From Prado023 sp963753075 (GTDB taxonomy: Bacteria; Actinomycetota; Actinomycetes; S36-B12; CAIYMF01), in NCBI GenBank assembly GCA_963753075.1, contig CAVWAR010000002.1, forward strand, positions 682,001 to 746,000: a DNA stretch of 64,000 nt. The letters run 5' to 3'. Positions 45,731 through 54,822 of the stretch are shown piece by piece (positions within the stretch are counted from its first letter, which is position 1; every line of letters begins with the position of its first letter). The notes beneath the pieces were generated by a model that made no database searches, had not been told where the DNA came from, and saw nothing but the letters and a program-made list of their open reading frames with translations. Made by a program: the position numbers and the translations under genes.

Positions 45731-47890
45731 ATGGCAACCGAAGGCACCAACGCTGCTGGTGCAGTGGTCGAAACGGGCGATCCGATGGGTCGAGTCGACG
45801 ACCGCGCCGGGGCCGTCAGGCCGATCCGGCGGGTCCTTGTCGCCAACCGCGGGGAGATCGCCCGGCGGGTCATCCGCACGGCTCATCGGATGGGCCTGCA
45901 GGCCGTGGCCATCCACTCCGACCCCGATGCCGGGGCGCCCTTCGTCCGCGATGCCGACCTTGCTGTGGCGATCGGTGGGCGGACCTCAGCGGAGTCCTAC
46001 CTGGTGGCCGAGAAGGTCCTGGATGCTGCCCGCCGGTCCGGCGCCGATGCCATCCATCCCGGCTACGGCTTCCTGTCGGAGAACCCGGAGTTCGCCCGCG
46101 CCGTGAGCGACGCCGGCCTGGTCTGGATCGGACCGACTCCCGAGTCGATGAACGCCATGGCGCTCAAGGTCGAGGCCAAGCGGCTGGTCGAGGCTGCCGG
46201 GGTTCCGTTGGTGCCCGGTGCCGAGCTGGCGGCCGATGTCACCGACGCCGAGATCGTCGCGGCCGGTGCGCAGGTCGGGCTCCCGCTGCTGGTCAAGGCG
46301 TCCGCTGGTGGCGGCGGCAAGGGGATGCGCCTGGTCCGCGACGGCGACGAGCTGCTCGAGGCAGTGTCCGGCGCCCGCAACGAGGCGGCATCAGCGTTCG
46401 GTGACCCGACGGTCTTCCTCGAGCGCTACCTGGAACGCGGCCGACATGTCGAGGTGCAGGTGTTCGGCGACACCCGTGGCGACGTCGTGCACGCCTTCGA
46501 GCGTGAGTGCTCGATCCAGCGCCGCCACCAGAAGGTCGTCGAGGAGTCCCCGTCGCCCGGGGCCACCGAGGTGACCCTGGAGCGGATGTACGCAGCTGCG
46601 GTGGCGGCCGCGAAGGCGATCGCCTATGTCGGGGCCGGAACCGTCGAGTTCATGGTGGCGGGTGAGGGCGCCGACCAGGAGTACTACTTCCTCGAGATGA
46701 ACACCCGACTGCAGGTGGAGCACCCCGTTACCGAGGAGGTCACCGGCCTGGACCTCGTCGAGTGGCAGATCCGGGTCGCTGCGGGGGAACCGCTGCCCCT
46801 GTCCCAGGAGGGGATCACCCGCGCTGGCCACGCGATCGAGGTGCGGCTGTACGCGGAGGACCCAGCCCGAGGCTACCTGCCGGGGATGGGGACGATCGAG
46901 TGCTTCGAGGTCGACCGGGCGCCCGGGATCCGTGTGGAGTCCGGCGTGGAGTCCGGGTCGGAGGTCAGCGCCTTCTACGACCCGATGCTGGCCAAGATCA
47001 TCTCGCGCGGTGCCAGCCGGGAGGTTGCTGCGGCCACGCTGGCCGCCAGCCTCGAGGGGCTTCGGGTAGCGGGTGTGCCGACGAACCGTGAGTCGCTGGC
47101 AGCGATCCTGCGCTCGCCGGGGTTCCTGGCCGGCGACACGACCACTGCATTCCTCGACGAGCACCCAGAGGTCGCCGCGCCGGTGATCGGGCGGCACGAG
47201 TTGGCGCTGCACCTGACGGCCGCGGCCCTCGGCCTGGCCCAGCAGGAGCGCGTCGGGCAGCCCTGGGCGCTGCTGGCCCCGCCCGGCTGGCGCAACATCA
47301 TGGCGGTGCCCGAGGTGCGCCGGTTCGGCCACTCAGAGCTGGGCGCGGACCTGACCGTGGAGGTGCGCTACACACGCGACCGCACAGGGGGCGTGGATGT
47401 CGTCCTCGTCAGCGAGGGTGCGGGTCCCGATGACGAGGCGGCCCCGGGTGACGACGAGGCGACCTTCCCTGAGATCGGCGCGCCCGCACTGCCTGCGCAC
47501 CTGCGGGTCGACCGCACCCAGTGCGAGGGCGACCTCGTGATGGTGGAGGTCGACGGGGTCGGTGGCTGGTTCACCGTCCGCCGGGCCGGGGAGTGGGTGC
47601 TGGTCTCCGGGCTGGGCATGGCCACGTCGTTCCGGGTCCTTCCCCGGCACCCGGACGCCTCCGAACACGGACACGACCATGGCCTGGTCACGCCGGTCCC
47701 GGGAACCGTCACGGCGGTGCTCGTGAGCCCGGGGGACGCGGTCGCCGATGGCGACACCCTGGTCATCCTCGAGGCGATGAAGATGGAGCACCGGATCAAG
47801 GCCGACGGCGACGGGGTCGTGGCGGAGGTGCGCGTCGCAGTGGGCGACTCGGTCGATGCCCACCACGTGGTGGCGGTCCTCGAGGAGTAG
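45731..47890 (+). CDS. Acyl-CoA carboxylase alpha subunit (biotin carboxylase with biotin carrier domain)
   Basis: A 719-residue alpha subunit that carboxylates biotin using ATP and bicarbonate. The biotin carboxylase part (about 35-480) has LVANRGEIARRVIRTAHRMG, HPGYGFLSEN, the ATP-grasp KASAGGGGKGMRLV, and FLEMNTRLQVEHPVTEE. A middle domain (about 500-630) links to the C-terminal carrier domain with the biotin lysine in LEAMKMEHRI. The whole is intact. The N-terminal 33 residues are an acidic extension. It follows the beta subunit with 8 nt between, so the two form one transcription unit and probably an alpha6beta6 complex. Confidence 0.95.
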   Translation: MATEGTNAAGAVVETGDPMGRVDDRAGAVRPIRRVLVANRGEIARRVIRTAHRMGLQAVAIHSDPDAGAPFVRDADLAVAIGGRTSAESYLVAEKVLDAARRSGADAIHPGYGFLSENPEFARAVSDAGLVWIGPTPESMNAMALKVEAKRLVEAAGVPLVPGAELAADVTDAEIVAAGAQVGLPLLVKASAGGGGKGMRLVRDGDELLEAVSGARNEAASAFGDPTVFLERYLERGRHVEVQVFGDTRGDVVHAFERECSIQRRHQKVVEESPSPGATEVTLERMYAAAVAAAKAIAYVGAGTVEFMVAGEGADQEYYFLEMNTRLQVEHPVTEEVTGLDLVEWQIRVAAGEPLPLSQEGITRAGHAIEVRLYAEDPARGYLPGMGTIECFEVDRAPGIRVESGVESGSEVSAFYDPMLAKIISRGASREVAAATLAASLEGLRVAGVPTNRESLAAILRSPGFLAGDTTTAFLDEHPEVAAPVIGRHELALHLTAAALGLAQQERVGQPWALLAPPGWRNIMAVPEVRRFGHSELGADLTVEVRYTRDRTGGVDVVLVSEGAGPDDEAAPGDDEATFPEIGAPALPAHLRVDRTQCEGDLVMVEVDGVGGWFTVRRAGEWVLVSGLGMATSFRVLPRHPDASEHGHDHGLVTPVPGTVTAVLVSPGDAVADGDTLVILEAMKMEHRIKADGDGVVAEVRVAVGDSVDAHHVVAVLEE

Positions 47891-48079
47891 CTCGCGCGCG
47901 TGCAGGTGGGATGCTCAGCGCAGGTCGAGCGTCCTCAGCGTGGTGACCTCGCAGATCCGCTCGAAGTCGGCATCCCGATGCGCCACACGGTCGCCGCACC
48001 GCAGGGCGACCGCAGGGCAGCGACGGATCGGTGGCTCATGGCTCTGGCGGACGTGGGTGGGGGGGAGCATGCTGGAGGC

Positions 48080-49207
48080 ATGGGAGGTACGAGGGTCAGG
48101 TCTCAGGGCGCCGGTAGCGCGGATCTGGGTGTGCGGCACCCGACAACGTGGTGGCACGTTCTCGACGATGGCCGGGTCCAGTGCGACCTGTGTCCCCGTG
48201 AGTGCCGCCTGCACGAGGGGCAACGGGGGCTGTGCTTCGTGCGGGCGTGCTCGGACGGCCAGATCGTGTCCACGACCTACGGGCGGTCGTCCGGTTACTG
48301 CGTCGATCCCATCGAGAAGAAGCCACTGAACCACTTCCTGCCCGGCTCGGCCGTGCTGTCCTTCGGAACCGCGGGCTGCAACCTGACCTGCAAGTTCTGC
48401 CAGAACTGGGACATCTCCAAATCGCGGGACATCGACACACTGGCCGACTCCGCGATGCCCGAGGACATCGCCCGGGCGGCCGAGCGTCTCGGCTGCGCGA
48501 GCGTGGCATTCACGTACAACGACCCGGTCATCTTCGCCGAATACTCGATGGACACCGCCGTTGCCTGTCGAGAACGAGGCGTTCGCACGGTGGCCGTGAC
48601 CGCCGGGTACATCAACCCGGAACCGCGCCGGGAGTTCTACCGGCACATGGATGCGGTGAACATCGACCTCAAGGGCTTCACCGCGGAGTTCTACCACCGG
48701 ATCTGCGGCGCCGAGCTGAAATCGGTCCTCGAGACGATCGAGTATGTCGCGACCCGGACCGACACGTGGCTGGAGCTCACGACCCTCGTGATCCCCGGGC
48801 ACAACGACTCCGAATCCGAGCTCGACGCCCTGACCCGGTGGGTCGTCGAGACGTGTGGGCCCGATGTCCCGATGCACTTCAGTGCCTTCCACCCGGACTG
48901 GAAGATGCGCGATGTCCCGCCGACCCCGCCGTCGACGCTGAGCCGCGCTCGGGACATCGCGATCGCCAACGGGGCGCACTTCGCGTACACCGGCAACGTC
49001 CAGGACCGGGTTGGTGACACCACGCTCTGCCCGGGCTGCGGCCGTCCGGTCATCGAGCGCAACTGGTATGAGATCGACGCCTACCGGCTCTCCGACGACG
49101 GCCGCTGCATGGCGTGCGGCACCCACATCCCCGGTGTGTTCGAGGGTCCGGCCGGGAGTTGGGGACGCAAGCGGCTGCCGGTGCGGATCGCTGAGGTGGC
49201 CCGATGA
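48080..49207 (+). CDS. amrS: AmmeMemoRadiSam system radical SAM protein (AmrS)
   Basis: A 375-residue radical SAM protein. The [4Fe-4S] cluster cysteines are in CNLTCKFC (residues 100, 104, 107), with the family's early CDLCPRECRLHEGQRG and CVDPIEKKPLNHF. A C-terminal zinc-type pair is seen as CPGCG and CMACG. AmrS is always found with AMMECR1 and Memo proteins; the chemistry of the trio is not established. The ATG at 48080 is the last before the conserved region; an in-frame ATG at 48038 is also possible, and no ideal ribosome binding site is seen. It lies 189 bp after the carboxylase alpha gene. Confidence 0.88.
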   Translation: MGGTRVRSQGAGSADLGVRHPTTWWHVLDDGRVQCDLCPRECRLHEGQRGLCFVRACSDGQIVSTTYGRSSGYCVDPIEKKPLNHFLPGSAVLSFGTAGCNLTCKFCQNWDISKSRDIDTLADSAMPEDIARAAERLGCASVAFTYNDPVIFAEYSMDTAVACRERGVRTVAVTAGYINPEPRREFYRHMDAVNIDLKGFTAEFYHRICGAELKSVLETIEYVATRTDTWLELTTLVIPGHNDSESELDALTRWVVETCGPDVPMHFSAFHPDWKMRDVPPTPPSTLSRARDIAIANGAHFAYTGNVQDRVGDTTLCPGCGRPVIERNWYEIDAYRLSDDGRCMACGTHIPGVFEGPAGSWGRKRLPVRIAEVAR

Positions 49208-49328
49208 CGTCGCTCGGCTGGTGGCGCCGAGGTTGGCGTTCAGTGGCCCCTGCGCGGCACGGGCGATCTGTGGGCAGGTGGCGTGCGCAGTGGGCGGCGC
49301 CCGACAACATGTCGGGGAGGCGGTCGAT

Positions 49329-50933
49329 GTGAGGTTCTGGGGGCCGCCTGAGCCGTTGCGAGGTGGGATCCGGGAGCCGGCGGTGGCCGGGAGGTTCTAC
49401 CCCGGCCGCGCTGAGCGGCTTGCCGGTGACATCGACAGATACGTCGATGAGGCCCGTTCTGCGCTGGCCGGGCGCGGTGCCTCGGCCGCTACGCCCCGGC
49501 GCGCCTCGGACGCACCTGACCGGCCCGGTGTCGAGCGCCGCGCGCTTGGTGTCGTGGCCCCACACGCCGGGATCGTCTACTCGGGTCCGACGGCGGGCTT
49601 CGCGTACGCGTCGATCGATCCGTCTGCCGTCGGCCGGGTGGTCCTGCTCGGTCCCGCGCACTACGTGCCGGTCAATGGCATCGGGCTGAGCAGCGCCGGG
49701 GCCTGGCGCACCCCCCTGGGTGACGTCGAGCTCGACCGTGACGTCGCCGCAGAGCTCGCGGCGCAGCTGACCACCGTGGTGCCCGCCGACGGCGCGCATG
49801 CCCCGGAGCACAGCCTGGAGGTCCAGGTTCCGTTCCTCCAACGCGTCCTGACTGGTGGGTGGCAGCTGGTTCCCCTGATCGTCGGCGCCGACGAACCGGG
49901 CGAGATCGCCGCAGCGATCACCTTCTGCGCCGGCCTGCCCGGGACCCTCGTGGTCGTATCCACCGACCTGTCGCACTACCTCGACTACGAGTCCGCCATC
50001 GCCCGTGATGCCCGGACCATCCACGCGATCGTCCACCGCCGACCTGACTCGATCGGAACCGAGGACGCCTGCGGGCGCTATCCCCTGCGTGGGCTCCTGA
50101 GTGCGGCGGCGCAGGAGGAGTGGTCGGTCCGACTCCTGGACGCGAGCAACTCCGGTGACACCGCAGGCGACCGGGACCGCGTCGTCGGCTACGCAGCGTT
50201 CGCGGTGCTCGCGGCGTCCGAGCCGGATCCGCCCGGCTCGGGGGGACCGGACCAGGGACGGGTCGCCGACAGTGCGGGGGGCAGCGCCGGCGCGGGGACT
50301 GATCCCACCGATCCCGTCGGACTCGAACAGGGACCCGGACGCGGAGCCGGGCTGGGACCCGAGGTCGGTCGGATCCCTCCGGACTCGCGGGCGTTGCTGC
50401 TGGCGCTGGCACGGTCCACCATCTCCGACGCGCTGGACACTGGCCGGCGGCCCGCCTTGGACGACTCGCAGCTGGCCGACCCGGTGCTGACCACCCCGGG
50501 CGCGGCGTTCGTCACCCTGCGTTCGGAGGCCGGCGACCTGCTCGGCTGCATCGGCTCCCTGGAGCCGCGCCAGCCCTTGGTCGCCGACGTGGCCGAGCAC
50601 GCCTTCGACGCGGCGTTCCGCGACCCGCGGTTCCCGCCCATGACGCGGGACCGGGCGGCCGGGATGGTGATCGACATCTCGGTGCTGAGCCCGACGCGGC
50701 CGTTCCCGAGCTCCGGGTACGAGGACCTGGTGTCCCGGATCCCGGCGGGCAGTGGTGTGGTGGTCACGGCTGGCCGCCACCGAGCGACCTTCCTCCCCGC
50801 GGTCTGGGAGCAGCTCCCCGATGCGCGCAGCTTCCTGGCAGCACTGTGGCGCAAGGCTGGCCTGGCGCCCGGGGAGTGGCCGAGGGGCACACGAGTCGAG
50901 GTCTACGACTCGGAGGAGTTCGCGGAGGCCTGA
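49329..50933 (+). CDS. AmmeMemoRadiSam protein B (Memo) fused to protein A (AMMECR1)
   Basis: A 534-residue fusion. Residues about 17-300 form a MEMO1-like domain (REPAVAGRFYPG, VVAPHAGIVYSG near 75, STDLSHYLDYE), with the metal histidines found in this dioxygenase-like fold. A low-complexity linker rich in proline, glycine and acidic residues (about 300-350) leads to an AMMECR1 domain (FVTLRSEAGDLLGCIGSL and FRDPRFPPM). Memo and AMMECR1 are usually separate proteins but are sometimes fused. The GTG at 49329 has GGGGAGG 9 nt upstream. It follows amrS on the same strand, and the function of the trio is unknown. Confidence 0.88.
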   Translation: MRFWGPPEPLRGGIREPAVAGRFYPGRAERLAGDIDRYVDEARSALAGRGASAATPRRASDAPDRPGVERRALGVVAPHAGIVYSGPTAGFAYASIDPSAVGRVVLLGPAHYVPVNGIGLSSAGAWRTPLGDVELDRDVAAELAAQLTTVVPADGAHAPEHSLEVQVPFLQRVLTGGWQLVPLIVGADEPGEIAAAITFCAGLPGTLVVVSTDLSHYLDYESAIARDARTIHAIVHRRPDSIGTEDACGRYPLRGLLSAAAQEEWSVRLLDASNSGDTAGDRDRVVGYAAFAVLAASEPDPPGSGGPDQGRVADSAGGSAGAGTDPTDPVGLEQGPGRGAGLGPEVGRIPPDSRALLLALARSTISDALDTGRRPALDDSQLADPVLTTPGAAFVTLRSEAGDLLGCIGSLEPRQPLVADVAEHAFDAAFRDPRFPPMTRDRAAGMVIDISVLSPTRPFPSSGYEDLVSRIPAGSGVVVTAGRHRATFLPAVWEQLPDARSFLAALWRKAGLAPGEWPRGTRVEVYDSEEFAEA

Positions 50934-50986
50934 CCTCCGGTGCCCCGGCGACCCGGATCGCCCACCGGCTGGGACATACTGCGACG

Positions 50987-52879
50987 ATGGCTGAAGATTC
51001 TGCGACCCGCGCACCTGTCCGGATCGGCAACTGCTCTGGGTTCCTCGGCGACCGTCTCTCGGCCGCGGCTGAGCTCGTCGAGTCCGGCGAGATCGACGTC
51101 CTCACCGGTGACTGGCTGGCTGAGCTGACGATGCTCATCCTGGCCCGCCAGCGGATGAAGCACGGGGCCGGATCCGGCTATGCGCGGACCTTCCTGACCC
51201 AGATGGAGCAGGTGCTCGGCACCTGCCTCGAGCGCGGAATCCGCGTGGTGACCAATGCCGGGGGCCTGGACCCGCAGGGGTGCGCCGACGCCCTCGGCGA
51301 GCTCGCAGCCACGCTCGGGCTGGAGCCCCGGATCGCCGTGGTCAGCGGCGATGACGTCCTCGGAGCAGTGCGCGCCGACCCCGATCAGTTCCCGAACCTC
51401 GACACCGGCGAGGCGCTGGCCGGTCGTGCCCCGATGACGGCCAACGCCTACGTCGGCGGTGAGCCGGTCACCGCCGCGCTGGCCGCGGGTGCCGACGTGG
51501 TGATCACGGGGCGGATCACCGATGCCGCCCTGGTGATCGGGCCGGCCGCCTGGTGGCACGGGTGGTCCTACCCGCAGGCCGCCGCAGGTGACCCGGTGGC
51601 GCTCGACCGGCTGGCCGGCGCGGTCGCCGCAGGTCACGTCATCGAGTGCGGCGCACAGGCCACGGGCGGCAACTACTCGTTCTTCTCCGAGGTGCCCTCG
51701 TGGCCCGCAGGGTTCCCGATCGCCGAGGTGGCCGCCGACGGGTCGAGCGTGATCACGAAGCCGACCGGTTCCGGTGGGCTGGTGTCGGTCGGCACCGTGA
51801 CCTCGCAACTGGTCTATGAGATCGCGGGGCCGAAGTACGCCAACCCGGATGTCACCGCGCTGTTCGACACCGTCGAGCTCACGTCGGTCGGCCCGGACCG
51901 GGTCGCGATCACAGGGGTGCGGGGGGCGCCGGCGCCGGAGAAGCTCAAGGTCGCGGTCAACCTGTTCGCCGGGTTCCGCAACACGATGTCGCTGGTCCTG
52001 ACCGGTCGCGATGCCCGGGCCAAGGCAGACCTTGTGCTCGGAATGGTGGCCGGGGTCGGGCTTGCCGATGCCCTGGGTGACCCGGGCACGGGTCGGGCCG
52101 CTCCTGGCCCGCGAGAGCTGGCCGAAGCGAGTGGGCTGGACGTCCAGGAGTTGGCCGTCGCCCTCGATGACGTGGCCGCCGATGACCCTGCCTCGACAGC
52201 AGCTGCCCAGGGGCATCTGCGCATCACGGTCAAGGATCTCGACCAGAAGAAGGTGAGCAAGCCGTTCACGACCGCGGTCGTGGAGTCGGCGCTCGGGGCC
52301 TATCCGGGCATGTTCCCCACCGCCCCTCCCGGGGAGGGGACTCCGTACGGCGTCTACTGGCCGACGTTGATCGGCCGCGCCGACGTGCCCGTGACGGTGA
52401 CCGTCGCCGGTGCCACCACGGGGTTCGTACCCACCGCGTGGAGCGCAGCGGGCCCGAGCACGGGTTCCCCACCTGACGGCACCGATCCCAGCGCCCCGGT
52501 TCCGGCGCCTGAGGCGTGGGCCCCGGCTGCGGGCACGGTGCTCGGCGACCTCGTGGGTGCCCGGTCCGGCGACAAGGGGGGCAATGCCAACGTCGGGGTG
52601 TGGATCCCCGGCCCCGGTGAGGGCCCCAGCGCCGACCTGGCTGACGAGCAGGTGGCGGCGCGGTACGCCTGGCTGGAGTCCTGGCTGACCTCGGATCGGG
52701 TCCGGCAGCTGCTCCCGGAGGCCGCGGGCCTGGCCGTCGACGTGTACCCGTTGCCGAACCTGAATGCGGTGAACGTCGTGATCCGTGGCCTGCTGGGCCG
52801 CGGCGTGGCCGACTCCACCTCACTCGACCCACAGGCCAAGGGCCTCGGCGAGCACCTGCGCGCCCGCCGCATCCACTGA
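50987..52879 (+). CDS. AtuA-family protein (DUF1446 plus AtuA-like C-terminal domain)
   Basis: A 630-residue protein of the acyclic terpene utilisation AtuA family. The N-terminal DUF1446 domain (about 12-450) has RIGNCSGFLGDRLSAAAELV, DVVITGRITDAALVIGP and GGLVSVGTVTSQLVYEIAGPKY. The C-terminal domain (about 525-625) has the family signature ARSGDKGGNANVGVW and ends DPQAKGLGEHLRARR. AtuA is needed for citronellol/geraniol breakdown in Pseudomonas, but its reaction is unknown; a role with geranyl-type or 3-methyl-branched acyl-CoAs is likely. CATACT at 50975-50980 suggests a -10 and perhaps a leaderless start, but no -35 is clear. It ends just before the tetR operators. Confidence 0.88.
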   Translation: MAEDSATRAPVRIGNCSGFLGDRLSAAAELVESGEIDVLTGDWLAELTMLILARQRMKHGAGSGYARTFLTQMEQVLGTCLERGIRVVTNAGGLDPQGCADALGELAATLGLEPRIAVVSGDDVLGAVRADPDQFPNLDTGEALAGRAPMTANAYVGGEPVTAALAAGADVVITGRITDAALVIGPAAWWHGWSYPQAAAGDPVALDRLAGAVAAGHVIECGAQATGGNYSFFSEVPSWPAGFPIAEVAADGSSVITKPTGSGGLVSVGTVTSQLVYEIAGPKYANPDVTALFDTVELTSVGPDRVAITGVRGAPAPEKLKVAVNLFAGFRNTMSLVLTGRDARAKADLVLGMVAGVGLADALGDPGTGRAAPGPRELAEASGLDVQELAVALDDVAADDPASTAAAQGHLRITVKDLDQKKVSKPFTTAVVESALGAYPGMFPTAPPGEGTPYGVYWPTLIGRADVPVTVTVAGATTGFVPTAWSAAGPSTGSPPDGTDPSAPVPAPEAWAPAAGTVLGDLVGARSGDKGGNANVGVWIPGPGEGPSADLADEQVAARYAWLESWLTSDRVRQLLPEAAGLAVDVYPLPNLNAVNVVIRGLLGRGVADSTSLDPQAKGLGEHLRARRIH

Positions 52880-52898
52880 CTCCGGTCCACCTGGAAAC

Positions 52899-52931
52899 TT
52901 GACGCTCGTGTCAACTTGACGCTAGCGTCAT
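52899..52931 (+). promoter_or_regulatory. Tandem TetR-type operators overlapping the tetR promoter
   Basis: TTGACGCTCGTGTCAA (52899-52914) and TTGACGCTAGCGTCAT (52916-52931) are palindromes spaced by 17 bp. TTGACG can be the -35 and TAGCGT the -10, with an 18-bp spacer. The ATG of the TetR gene is 6 nt after the second site, exactly as at 44062-44100. Confidence 0.88.
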
Positions 52932-52936
52932 GTTCC

Positions 52937-53659
52937 ATGAGTCCGCTCACGGCCCGGGGTCAGGCGACCCGGGACAAGCTGGTGGCCGCGGCCCGCGACG
53001 TCTTCGCTGAGCGGGGCTTCTCAGGCACCCGCATGGGAGACCTGGCCGACGCCGCCGGCGTCTCGCACGGCACCGTCTACACGTACTTCGACACCAAGGA
53101 GGACGTGCTGCTGGCGGTGCTCGCCGCGGTCCGCAGCGACCTCCACGAAGCGATGACCCCGCCCCGACTGCGTGACCCGATCGCTCGCGTCGACGCCGCG
53201 AACCGTGCCTACCTCGACGGGTACCGGACCCACGCCCAGCTGTTGCAGGTCGCCCAGGCAGCATCGGCCAGCGACTCCCGCTTCGCCGACGTCCTGCTCG
53301 ACCTGCGACGCACGCACGTCGCCCGCGTGGCCGGGGCCATCCGCAAGCTCCAGGACGAGGGGCTGGCCGCACCTGATCTCGACCCGCACACTGCCGCGGC
53401 TGCGCTGTGCGGCATGGTCGAGGGATTCGCGGCCCACTGGCTGGGCCGTGGCGAGGTCCACGACGAGGCGATCGCCACCCGCACGCTGACGCAGCTGTGG
53501 GTCCGGGGCCTGGGGATGCCGGCCCGGATCGCGGCCGCCAGCGGACACCTCGCAGGCCCGGGCCGATCCGCCGCGCCCCCTGTGCGTGCCACATCACCTG
53601 CCCAACGCCAGGTGCCGAGCAAGCCGGCACGCCCCACCGCCAGCAAGGAGCCACGATGA
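52937..53659 (+). CDS. TetR-family regulator of the acyl-CoA carboxylase regulon
   Basis: A 240-residue repressor. The helix-turn-helix (about 8-60) has RDKLVAAARDVFAERGFSG and VSHGTVYTYFDTKEDVL. The C-terminal ligand domain includes LCGMVEGFAAHWLGR, with a proline/alanine-rich tail. It is expected to bind the twin palindromes at 44062-44094 and 52899-52931, and an acyl-CoA pathway intermediate would probably release it. Its stop overlaps the acyl-CoA dehydrogenase start (ATGA), so it heads a three-gene transcript that it regulates itself. Confidence 0.9.
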   Translation: MSPLTARGQATRDKLVAAARDVFAERGFSGTRMGDLADAAGVSHGTVYTYFDTKEDVLLAVLAAVRSDLHEAMTPPRLRDPIARVDAANRAYLDGYRTHAQLLQVAQAASASDSRFADVLLDLRRTHVARVAGAIRKLQDEGLAAPDLDPHTAAAALCGMVEGFAAHWLGRGEVHDEAIATRTLTQLWVRGLGMPARIAAASGHLAGPGRSAAPPVRATSPAQRQVPSKPARPTASKEPR

Positions 53660-54822
53660 TCAACTTCACCAAGGAGCACCAGGAGTTCCGGGCCAGCGTC
53701 CGGCGCTTCGTCGAGACCGAGATCAACCCGCACGCCGACAAGTGGGAGGCCGACGGGATCTTCCCGGCCCACGAGCTGTTCCCCAAGGTCGGCGAGCTGG
53801 GCCTGTTCGGTCTCGAGATGGACCCGGAGTTCGGCGGCCAGGGGGCTGACCACACGTTCACGGTCGTCCTCGGCGAGGAGCTCGGCAAGGCTGATTGTGC
53901 GGGCGTCCCGCTGGCGATCGCCGTCCAGGCCACGATGTCCACGCCGTCACTGGCCAAGTACGGCTCTGATGAGCTGAGAGCGAAGTACCTGGCCCCGGCC
54001 CTGCGCGGGGAGATGGTCACGTCCGTGGCCGTCAGCGAGCCGGACGCCGGCAGCGACGTGGCCGGTATCCGGACCAAGGCCGTCCGCGACGGTGATGACT
54101 GGGTCATCTCCGGGCGGAAGATGTGGATCACCAACGGCACCCAGGCTGACTGGCTGTGCCTGTTGGCCCGCACGGTCGAGCCAGGCGAGGAGCCCTCCAC
54201 AGGCTACCGCGGCATGAGCCAGATCATCGTCCCCACCGACAGCCCCGGATTCTCCGTGGGCCGCAAGATCGAGAAGATGGGCAACCGCTCCTCGGACACC
54301 GCCGAGCTGATCCTCGACGAGGTCCGCGTCCCAGTGGCCAACACCATCGGCCGGGTCGGCAAGGGCTTCCAGCAGCAGATGTCGCAGTTCCAGGACGAGC
54401 GCCTGATGGGTGCCTACATGGCCACGGCCGGTGCCCGGCGGGCCCTGGAGCGCACGGCCGCGTACCTGAAGGTCCGCGAGGCGTTCGGCGAGCCGCTCAT
54501 GAACAACCAGTACCTGCGGTTCACGCTGGCCGAGCTGGCCGCTGAGCTCGACATGCTCAAGCACTACAACTACTCCGCTGCCGAGCGCTACGCCGCCGGC
54601 CAGGACGTCACCCAGATGGCCACCATCGCGAAGTTCAAGACCGGCAAGCTCGCCCGCGAGGTCGCCGACATCGCTGTGCAGTACCACGGCGGGATGGGCT
54701 ACGCCGAGGAGATGTGGCCGTCGCGCTACATGCGCGACGCACGACTCATCTCGATCGGGGGCGGGGCCGACGAGGTCATGCTCCGGGTGATCGCGATGCT
54801 CGAGGGTTGGGAGCGGCTGTGA
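53656..54822 (+). CDS. Acyl-CoA dehydrogenase
   Basis: FAD enzyme oxidising an acyl-CoA to its 2,3-enoyl form. The 388-residue protein has the flavin and substrate stretches TSVAVSEPDAGSDVAGI, GRKMWITNGTQADWL, QFQDERLMGAYMATAGA and YHGGMGYAEEMWPSRYMRDAR. Length and motifs are those of a normal short- or branched-chain dehydrogenase. The catalytic base cannot be fixed by eye. It starts inside the tetR stop and overlaps the enoyl-CoA hydratase by 4 nt. In the pathway it would produce the enoyl-CoA used by the carboxylase or hydratase. Confidence 0.92.
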   Translation: MINFTKEHQEFRASVRRFVETEINPHADKWEADGIFPAHELFPKVGELGLFGLEMDPEFGGQGADHTFTVVLGEELGKADCAGVPLAIAVQATMSTPSLAKYGSDELRAKYLAPALRGEMVTSVAVSEPDAGSDVAGIRTKAVRDGDDWVISGRKMWITNGTQADWLCLLARTVEPGEEPSTGYRGMSQIIVPTDSPGFSVGRKIEKMGNRSSDTAELILDEVRVPVANTIGRVGKGFQQQMSQFQDERLMGAYMATAGARRALERTAAYLKVREAFGEPLMNNQYLRFTLAELAAELDMLKHYNYSAAERYAAGQDVTQMATIAKFKTGKLAREVADIAVQYHGGMGYAEEMWPSRYMRDARLISIGGGADEVMLRVIAMLEGWERL

